From Planctomycetota bacterium (GTDB taxonomy: Bacteria; Planctomycetota; Phycisphaerae; Phycisphaerales; UBA1924): DNA of 25,597 bases. A program made the translations under genes and the position numbers. Under the pieces are notes generated by a model. It ran no database searches and was not told the origin of the DNA. It worked only from the letters and a program-made list of their open reading frames with translations. Positions 20,207-25,597 of this stretch are shown here, piece by piece (the first letter of the stretch is position 1; each line of letters starts with the position of its first letter). The DNA lies in assembly GCA_023434205.1 (NCBI GenBank), contig JAEYTB010000170.1:1-25597 (forward strand), written 5' to 3'.

Positions 20207-21283
20207 ATGGCCAGCAAGAAGAAGTCTGACCGAGACCCGGTCGGGCCGGGTGGCGGTGAGGGCCGTCGCACGGAGCGCGGGGTCTTCAAGATGATCAAGT
20301 CGGCGGTGAGGGCGTTCTTCAAGAACCGCTCGCTCACCCTTGCGGCGTCGCTGTCCTACTACGCGATCTTCTCCCTCACGCCGCTGCTGCTCATCATGCT
20401 CGCCGTCGTGGGCCGGCTGTTCGGTGATACGCAGGCGAGGGCCGCCATCGTGCAGCGCATCACCGACGCCACAGGGCCGCGGGTGGGCGGTCTCATCGAC
20501 GAGATGCTCCGCAACGCCGCGGAACCCAAGAGCGGCATCATCGGGATGGTGGTCGGCTTCGCGGTGCTGTTCATCGGAGCTACGGGGCTGTTCTCCCAGC
20601 TCAAGAACGCGTTGAACCAGGTCTGGAACGTGCGGCCCAAAGCCGGCGGGGCGATCGGCAAGCTCATGCGCACGCGCCTGGTCGGGTTCGGCCTGGTGCT
20701 CTTCATGGGGCTGATGATGATCGCGCTGCTGGGCGCGAGCGCATTTGTCTCGGGCATGGTCGAACGCATCCAGAGCACCATCGCCATTCCACCGGTCGTT
20801 GTACACGCGATCGACCTCCTTGTCTCGATGGGCATCATCGCCACGCTTCTGACGGTGGTGTACCGCTTCCTGCCCGACGCCCGGATCGCGTGGAAGGACG
20901 CGTGGGTGGGCGCTGGGATCACCGCGCTGCTGCTGGCCTTGGGCAAGGTCGGGCTTGGCATTTACCTGGGCACGTCCAGCACCGCCAGCGTGTACGGGGC
21001 CGCCGGCTCCCTCGCGGTGGCCCTCATCTGGATCTACTACACCTCCGCGCTGCTGCTCTTGGGGGCCGAGCTCACGCAGTGCTACGCCGAGATGTACGGC
21101 CAGCGCATCGAGCCCGCCCCTTGGGCCGAGCGCAGCAACGCCGCGGAAACCCGTGCCGCACAAGTCGAGCCCCAGAAGCCCTGGCAGAAACGATTCAAGG
21201 ACGACGGCCGCACCCGGCAGGACATTGCCGACGAGTACCGCGGCAAGCCGAAGCGCGAAACGGCCGATCGCGACGGCCGGTAG
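20207..21283 (+). CDS. YihY/BrkB-family inner membrane protein
   Basis: The protein has 358 residues. After a basic N-terminus (MASKKKS), the family core starts with FFKNRSLTLAASLSYYAIFSLTPLL. The conserved motifs IGATGLFSQLKNALNQVWNV and VYGAAGSLAVALIWIYYTSALLLLGAELTQ follow. About six membrane helices lie between residues ~45 and 295. The ~60-residue hydrophilic tail is charged (WQKRFKDDGRTRQDIADEYRGKPKRE). Members were once called ribonuclease BN in error; the function is uncertain, with transport suggested. ATG at 20207 lacks a clear ribosome site, but no other start includes the whole basic N-terminus. It is convergent with the ABC-F gene, with 3 bp between the stops. Confidence 0.92.
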   Translation: MASKKKSDRDPVGPGGGEGRRTERGVFKMIKSAVRAFFKNRSLTLAASLSYYAIFSLTPLLLIMLAVVGRLFGDTQARAAIVQRITDATGPRVGGLIDEMLRNAAEPKSGIIGMVVGFAVLFIGATGLFSQLKNALNQVWNVRPKAGGAIGKLMRTRLVGFGLVLFMGLMMIALLGASAFVSGMVERIQSTIAIPPVVVHAIDLLVSMGIIATLLTVVYRFLPDARIAWKDAWVGAGITALLLALGKVGLGIYLGTSSTASVYGAAGSLAVALIWIYYTSALLLLGAELTQCYAEMYGQRIEPAPWAERSNAAETRAAQVEPQKPWQKRFKDDGRTRQDIADEYRGKPKRETADRDGR

Positions 21284-21288
21284 CCGTC
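21272..21288. terminator. Hairpin across the convergent stop codons
   Basis: GACGGC (21272-21277) pairs with GCCGTC (21283-21288) around a 5-nt CGGTA loop, spanning both stop codons. It has no T-tract on either strand. It could work weakly in both directions. Confidence 0.3.
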
Positions 21289-23194
21289 AGCCGCCCAGCT
21301 CCGCCCATCGCTCGTACAGCGCCGCGACCGTGGCCTGCGCCTGGCCCAGCTCGCTGAACAACTGCTGGGCACGCTTGTGATCGGTCGCCATCGCGGGGTC
21401 GTTCACCGCCGCTTCCAGCCGCTTGACCTCCGCCTCCGCCCGCTCGATGGTCGGCTCGATCTGCTCCAGCTCGCGCTGCTCCTTGTACGACAGCTTCCGC
21501 TTGGCCGGCGCGGCCGGCGGGGTGCTCACAGCCCCCGGGTCCTTGGCGGCGGGGCGGGCCGGCTCCGCCGCGCGCGACGGTTCGCGCTGCTCCTGCGCCC
21601 CCTCCCACTGCTCGTAGCTCGCGAAGTACTTGGCGCCGCCCCTGCCGTCCAGCGCCAGCACGTGCGTCGCCAGCCGCGCCAGCATGGCCCGGTCGTGCGT
21701 CACCAGCACGAGCGCCCCGGGGAACTCTTCCAGCGATTCCTCCAGCACCTCCAGCGTCGCGAGGTCGAGGTCGTTGGTGGGCTCGTCCAGGATCAGCACA
21801 TCCGCGGGCTCGAGCATCAGTCGCGCGATGTGGACCCGCGCCTGCTCCCCGCCGCTCAGGGCCCGGACCGGCGCCTTGAGCTGCTGCGTGTTGAACAGGA
21901 ACATCGACGCCCACGTGTTCACGTGAAGCACCTTGCCCCGGTAGATGACCGAGTCCGCAGGGCTCAGCGTGTCGCGGAGGGTCTTGCCCGGGTCCAGCTC
22001 GGTGCGGTGCTGCGAGAACGTCACCACGCGCAGGTTGTCCGCCCGGCGGACCTCCCCGGGCGAAGGCACACCGCTGGGGTAGTTCGCCTCCGCCGCGGCC
22101 CTGACCGCCTCGTCACTAGGCGGATCGCTCGGCAGCTCCCCCGTGAGCACCTTGATGAGCGTGCTCTTGCCGCTGCCGTTGGGCCCCATCAGCCCCAGCT
22201 TCTGCCCGGGGCTGAGCACCACCGTCAGGTCCCTAAACAGCACCCGCCCGCCCAGGCTCTTTCCGATCGCCCGCGCATCCAGCAGCTTCTGCGTCTTCCT
22301 GTCCGTCCCCGAAAAGTCCACCGCCGCGGCACGCGCCGGGGCGTTGCGCTCCCGCAGCTCGGCCAGCTCCTCCATCCGCTCCCCGGCGGCCCCGATGCGG
22401 CTCTTGCTCTTGGTTCGGCGCGCCTGGGCCCCCCGCCCGAGCCAGCGGATGTCCTCGCGCACCACGTTCGCCAGCGCCTGCTCCTGGCGGGCCTGGCCCT
22501 CCAGAAACTCCTGCTTGCGGCGCAGGAACTCTGAGTAGTTCCCCTGCACGCCGAACGTGCCGCTGGGGTACGCCCGCGAGAGCTCCAGCACCCGCATCGC
22601 GACGTTCTCGAGGAAGGCTCGGTCGTGCGTGACCGCGATCCACGCGAAGGATGCGCTCCCCAGGATCCCTTCCAGCCAGCGGACCCCCTCAATGTCCAGG
22701 TGGTTCGTTGGCTCGTCGAGCAGCAGGATGTCCGGCTCCTTGGCCATCTCGCGGGCGATGGCCAGCCGCTTGCGCTGACCGCCCGACAGCCGCGCGGTCT
22801 CCGCGTGCAGGAACTCCTCCCCCAGCCCCAGTTCCTCGAACCCCAGCCGCCGCAGGACCAGCTCCGCGTGCAGCTCGCGCTCGTGCTCATCGTGAACGTG
22901 CGCCAGCGTGACCCCCAGCAGCCCGCCGACCACCGCCGAGAGCACCGTCGAGCCCGGGGCAAACTGGTCGCTCTGGGGCACGTACGCCGCGCGCATCCCG
23001 CGGCGCAGCACCACCGAGCCCTCGTCGGGAGTCTCCAGCCCCGCCAGCAGTTTGAGCAGCGTGGACTTGCCGCTCCCGTTGGGGCCAATCAGAGCCAGCC
23101 GCTCGCGATCCTGCACCACCAGCCCGATACCCGAAAAGAGCGTGTGATGCCCGAAGGTCTTGGACAGGTCTTGCGCGGTCAGCACGGGGGGCAT
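21287..23194 (-). CDS. uup: ABC-F ATPase, Uup-like
   Basis: The protein has 635 residues and two ABC domains but no membrane segments. Domain 1 has Walker A GPNGSGKST (37-45), signature LSGGQRKRLAIA (136-147) and Walker B ILLLDEPTNHLD (156-167). Domain 2 repeats GPNGSGKST, then LSGGEQARVHIA and VLILDEPTNDLD. The inter-domain linker is Arg/Glu-rich. The C-terminal ~70 residues (KRKLSYKEQRELEQIEPTIE onward, with alternating Glu/Ala/Leu) form the coiled coil typical of Uup. ABC-F proteins act on ribosomes or, for Uup, on branched DNA. Domain 2 contains an insert after its Walker A region (LPSDPPSDEAVRAAAEANY). The start is the ATG at 23194, with no ribosome site and a TACAGT element 8 nt upstream. 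Confidence 0.93.
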   Translation of the reverse strand: MPPVLTAQDLSKTFGHHTLFSGIGLVVQDRERLALIGPNGSGKSTLLKLLAGLETPDEGSVVLRRGMRAAYVPQSDQFAPGSTVLSAVVGGLLGVTLAHVHDEHERELHAELVLRRLGFEELGLGEEFLHAETARLSGGQRKRLAIAREMAKEPDILLLDEPTNHLDIEGVRWLEGILGSASFAWIAVTHDRAFLENVAMRVLELSRAYPSGTFGVQGNYSEFLRRKQEFLEGQARQEQALANVVREDIRWLGRGAQARRTKSKSRIGAAGERMEELAELRERNAPARAAAVDFSGTDRKTQKLLDARAIGKSLGGRVLFRDLTVVLSPGQKLGLMGPNGSGKSTLIKVLTGELPSDPPSDEAVRAAAEANYPSGVPSPGEVRRADNLRVVTFSQHRTELDPGKTLRDTLSPADSVIYRGKVLHVNTWASMFLFNTQQLKAPVRALSGGEQARVHIARLMLEPADVLILDEPTNDLDLATLEVLEESLEEFPGALVLVTHDRAMLARLATHVLALDGRGGAKYFASYEQWEGAQEQREPSRAAEPARPAAKDPGAVSTPPAAPAKRKLSYKEQRELEQIEPTIERAEAEVKRLEAAVNDPAMATDHKRAQQLFSELGQAQATVAALYERWAELGG

Positions 23195-23202
23195 GGGCCG
23201 GC

Positions 23203-23208
23203 ACTGTA
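23203..23208 (-). promoter_or_regulatory. Candidate -10 element for the ABC-F gene
   Basis: TACAGT on the minus strand lies 8 nt before the ATG at 23194, with the intervening sequence GCCGGCCC. No ribosome site is present, so the mRNA may be leaderless. No -35 is evident. Confidence 0.3.
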
Positions 23209-23286
23209 GGTGCTTGCACCCCGCCGACTTCCTGCGCTACCCGCCCAATCCCCGCACTCGCCGGCACGCCCCCGCCGGGCGTGATG

Positions 23287-23309
23287 TATGCTGAACCCAC
23301 AGGAGGTGA
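23287..23309 (+). promoter_or_regulatory. Short promoter/leader with perfect ribosome site
   Basis: TATGCT (23287-23292) is a possible -10. AGGAGGTGA (23301-23309) is the strongest ribosome site in the window and decides the ATG at 23312 over the one at 23288. Confidence 0.5.
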
Positions 23310-23311
23310 CC

Positions 23312-24049
23312 ATGCCCACTCAGGCCCCGTCCGCCGCCAAGCCCGCGCCCAACCCGGCTCTGCGCCTGTACGAGCACGACGCCGAGAGCGTCCTGGGCGG
23401 CGAACAGTTCCCCGACCGCGTCACCCTCCTCCCCGGGGAGGGTGGCAAGGTGGTCCCCAACGACCGCATCCGAATCCTCTGGGGGCAGGACCTGCTCCGC
23501 GACCTCATCGACGGCCGCTACCGCACCGTCGTCTGCGGCGTCAACGACCAGGACAACTCCCACGGCATCATCGCCCAGCTTGTCGAGCTCATGGCCACCA
23601 GCCAATGGTCCAGCAAGGCCATCACCAGCTACGCCAAAATGTTCCAGGAGAGTGTGGGCATCCACGCCGCGGCCGACCGCGAGCCCTATGTCCTCAAGTT
23701 CGACCTCGATTCCATCCTGATCCTCGCGATCCTGCGCCCGCAGCGCAAGGACCACTTCTCCATTGAGGACCTGTCCCGCGGCTTCAAGACCGTCGCCCGT
23801 ATGCTCGGAGACCGGCGTGAGCGCTGGCCCGCCGCGGCGGTAAGCTTTCTCAACGCGAAGGCCAACCGCCTGGTCGGCCCCGACGGACGCGAGCCCGCAT
23901 TCGAGACCGTGCTCCAGACCATGTTTGACGCCGGCTTCCGCGGCGACGTCTACACCGCCCCCGCCATGTGGCGGTTCGGCCACGTGGGCGTCTTCCCCAG
24001 CTACCCCTTCCCGGAGAGCCTGGAACGGATGCGCGGGGGGAGCTCGTAA
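23312..24049 (+). CDS. Hypothetical protein, 245 residues
   Basis: I do not recognise this protein. ATG at 23312 follows a near-perfect AGGAGGTGA, which suggests strong translation. The N-terminus (~1-17) is Pro/Ala-rich. The rest looks like a compact soluble alpha/beta domain. Notable stretches are RIRILWGQDLLRDLIDGRYRTVVCGVNDQDNSHGII (a strand followed by a polar NDQDNSHG turn), EPYVLKFDLDSILILAILRP, and a C-terminal part with aromatic Trp/Phe/Pro residues (MWRFGHVGVFPSYPFP). There is no signal peptide, membrane helix or recognisable catalytic motif. It is divergent from the ABC-F gene with a 117-bp shared upstream region, and convergent with the protease gene at 24075 with 25 bp between the stops. 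Confidence 0.85.
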   Translation: MPTQAPSAAKPAPNPALRLYEHDAESVLGGEQFPDRVTLLPGEGGKVVPNDRIRILWGQDLLRDLIDGRYRTVVCGVNDQDNSHGIIAQLVELMATSQWSSKAITSYAKMFQESVGIHAAADREPYVLKFDLDSILILAILRPQRKDHFSIEDLSRGFKTVARMLGDRRERWPAAAVSFLNAKANRLVGPDGREPAFETVLQTMFDAGFRGDVYTAPAMWRFGHVGVFPSYPFPESLERMRGGSS

Positions 24050-24074
24050 TCCACAGACCCAGACGACTTGCGGC

Positions 24075-25316
24075 TTACCTCAACTCGCGAAGCCGCGACT
24101 CGAACCACTCCTTCGCTTCCACAATCTTCCCGTCCTTCGTGCGCACATGGTACGGCTTGCCGCTCAGCGATGACCCGGACGCGAGCTGTTCGATGAACTC
24201 TGCCGCGGTCGTGACCCGGCCGCCGGCCCGCTCCAGCTTCATCCGCAGGTGCTCCGCCGCCTCCTTGCCCGAGTACTCTGAACCGTTCCTGATGAATACC
24301 GCGTCGGATTGCTCAAGTGCCCTGAGCAGCCGCTCGATCCTCTCGGCCCCGGCAACCCCCGCCGCCCCGTCCCGCCTGACCAGCGCGATACGCTCGTTCG
24401 CGTAATCCAGGACGAGCACGAAGGGCTTGAGCATCGCCGTGCCGATGTTTCCCGCTTTCGCGGCGTTGGCGAATGAGCCCTTGGGCTCTATCGCGAAGTT
24501 CGCCTGGATGTCCTCCACCCGCACGCCGCCCAGTTCAAACCACGCGATCGTCGCGGCCTTGGCCTCGACGTACCCGCCCACCCCACCAAGCTTGGCCGGG
24601 GTGGTTTCGCGCCCTTCCAGGAGCTTCTTCTCGCGCGTGATGGGCTCGTGGAACGTGACATACCCATTGGCACCGGTATCCAGGCCAAAGTCGCCCTCGC
24701 CGCCATCGAACTTCGCGTGCACCGTCGCCGTGCGGTTTTCGACGTTCAGCGGCCCCCACGCCCCCCTCGCCAGCACATACTCCGCGGGGTCGTGCAGCGC
24801 GATCGTCCTGGCCTCCAGGTCCATCTCCGCCACGCTCCGCGAGAGCACGCCGAACCCGATCACGCCGACGATCTCCTCCTTGAGGTGCTGCTTCAAAAAC
24901 GACAGGTCCGTCGCGATCATCGGGTGATCCGCCATCCTCATCGGCCCGAGCACCACGGACTCCGCCCGGTAGATCGGCGTCTGCTCGTTGCCCCCGACAC
25001 CCACCGCCCCGATGCTCCCGGCACGCTCTAGCCCCAGCCGCTCAATGTGCGGCTTGGAGATGACGCACACGCCCGCGCCGGTATCGAAGATGAACCACCC
25101 CGCCTCGTGCCCGTTGACCTTCGGCCGCACCAGCAGCATCGAGCCGATCACCTGCTTCACCTCCAACGCCGCGGGAATGGCCGGATCGAACTTCACCTCC
25201 CCCAGCCGCAGCGGGTCCACACCCTGCACCGCCGCTTCGGGCGCCGTTTCCTGCGCCCCCGCCCGCAGCCCCCCCACCACAATCAACCCCACGACCGCCA
25301 GCATCACCAGCTTCAT
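24075..25316 (-). CDS. Secreted two-domain retropepsin-like aspartic protease fused to a DUF5329-like domain
   Basis: The protein has 413 residues. The start is the ATG at 25316, with AAGGAGG ~7 nt upstream; its ATGA overlaps the stop of the preceding gene. A signal peptide (MKLVMLAVVGLIVVGGLRAGAQ) indicates export. Two retropepsin-type half-domains follow: D78 in FIFDTGAGVCVI and D213 in GLDTGANGYV, each with the hydrophobic-Gly motif downstream (VIGFGVLSR; IGTAMLKPF). Such proteins may be active as an intramolecular pseudodimer. Residues ~325-413 resemble DUF5329: IERLLRALEQSDAVFIRNGS, EAAEHLRMKLE, FIEQLASGSSLSGKPYHV and a final WFESRLRELR helix. That module normally occurs as a small periplasmic protein, so the fusion is unusual. 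Function is inferred from motifs. Confidence 0.88.
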   Translation of the reverse strand: MKLVMLAVVGLIVVGGLRAGAQETAPEAAVQGVDPLRLGEVKFDPAIPAALEVKQVIGSMLLVRPKVNGHEAGWFIFDTGAGVCVISKPHIERLGLERAGSIGAVGVGGNEQTPIYRAESVVLGPMRMADHPMIATDLSFLKQHLKEEIVGVIGFGVLSRSVAEMDLEARTIALHDPAEYVLARGAWGPLNVENRTATVHAKFDGGEGDFGLDTGANGYVTFHEPITREKKLLEGRETTPAKLGGVGGYVEAKAATIAWFELGGVRVEDIQANFAIEPKGSFANAAKAGNIGTAMLKPFVLVLDYANERIALVRRDGAAGVAGAERIERLLRALEQSDAVFIRNGSEYSGKEAAEHLRMKLERAGGRVTTAAEFIEQLASGSSLSGKPYHVRTKDGKIVEAKEWFESRLRELR

Positions 25317-25597
25317 TCCTCGGCCTCCTTCGTTCGCTTCGACTTCTGCGCCGGCGCGAGCACGAACCCCAGGCTCACCGCCTGCGTGCCCTCCCGCGGC
25401 CGCCCGTTCCGCACAACGTCCTGCACTTCCTTCAGCAGCGCGTTCACCCGCTCGATCTCCAGCGGGCTCAACCATCCCTTTACCCGCCCTCCCCACAGCA
25501 CCCGCCTCCCCGCGCTCGAGTCCGCCCCGGCCGACAGCCCCCGCTCAAAGTCCCGCAGCGACAGCCGCAGCGCCCCCCGCACCACGCCCGCCACGTC
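25313..25597 (-). CDS. Hypothetical protein, 5' end beyond the window (partial)
   Basis: About 94 C-terminal residues are visible. A GTG at 25594 is in frame, but the frame stays open to the window edge, so the true start is probably outside. The visible part is basic, with RLSLRDFERGLSAGADSSAG, a helical segment LSPLEIERVNALLKEVQDVV and a Lys/Glu-rich end (KSKRTKEAEE). I do not recognise it. Its TGA overlaps the ATG of the aspartic protease gene by four bases (ATGA), so the two are translationally coupled and may act together. Confidence 0.7.
   Translation of the reverse strand, partial: DVAGVVRGALRLSLRDFERGLSAGADSSAGRRVLWGGRVKGWLSPLEIERVNALLKEVQDVVRNGRPREGTQAVSLGFVLAPAQKSKRTKEAEE

Noticed and set aside
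18938..21163. 741-codon open frame on the minus strand opposite the amidotransferase and YihY genes
   Set aside because: Low-complexity product that crosses three well-supported plus-strand genes; no start signal or family motif.
21377..22534. 385-codon plus-strand frame inside the ABC-F gene region
   Set aside because: Arg/Leu/Gln-rich antisense of a gene with two complete ABC domains.

Overview
The window is very GC-rich, densely coded bacterial chromosome. It probably comes from a planctomycete of the Phycisphaerae/Phycisphaerales type. This rests on the family of secreted proteins ending in an Asp/Gly-rich, Cys-containing twin EF-hand-like tail, on several TTG starts and on the mix of gene families. 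The taxonomic call is inference; there is no rRNA or marker gene here. I see no tRNA, rRNA, CRISPR array, insertion sequence or phage module.

Region 1 (1-8100) is a locus of secreted proteins. The end of one gene and four complete plus-strand genes all finish with the same ~64-residue tail: two DFDGDGD/GTDADIE calcium-loop-like repeats and six cysteines, the last of which is the final residue. Ahead of the tail are HAF repeats (gene at 278), a shared NG...EG repeat domain (genes at 2146, 3826 and 5451), and, in the longest protein only, an extra N-terminal propeller-like domain and a DUF11 domain. Strong intrinsic terminators follow the last three. A small unknown gene lies on the minus strand at 1560-1853.

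Region 2 (8158-10579) holds a hemolysin III/TrhA-like membrane protein. Convergent to it are an Fe/Mn superoxide dismutase and a membrane-anchored esterase-fold protein that seems to have lost its catalytic serine.

Region 3 (10580-14537) has a ~720-bp gene-poor stretch with a promoter-like element and AGTTGGGC repeats. It is followed by an unusual sigma-70-family factor and a secreted subtilisin-type protease that starts with TTG.

Region 4 (14659-18431) is the most coherent functional block. It has hpf (ribosome hibernation), a PTS EIIA-Ntr, an HPr, and then a tightly overlapping three-gene operon of small membrane proteins resembling the YqjD/YqjE/DUF3618 group. A sigma-E-like promoter candidate precedes that operon. 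Together these suggest a stationary-phase or envelope-stress and ribosome-hibernation neighbourhood.

Region 5 (18452-25597) contains a two-part hairpin, a DUF4236 protein overlapping a small unknown gene, a class II glutamine amidotransferase, a YihY/BrkB-type membrane protein convergent with a Uup-like ABC-F ATPase, and an unknown 245-residue protein. It ends with a secreted two-domain retropepsin-like protease fused to a DUF5329-like domain, translationally coupled to a gene cut off by the window edge.
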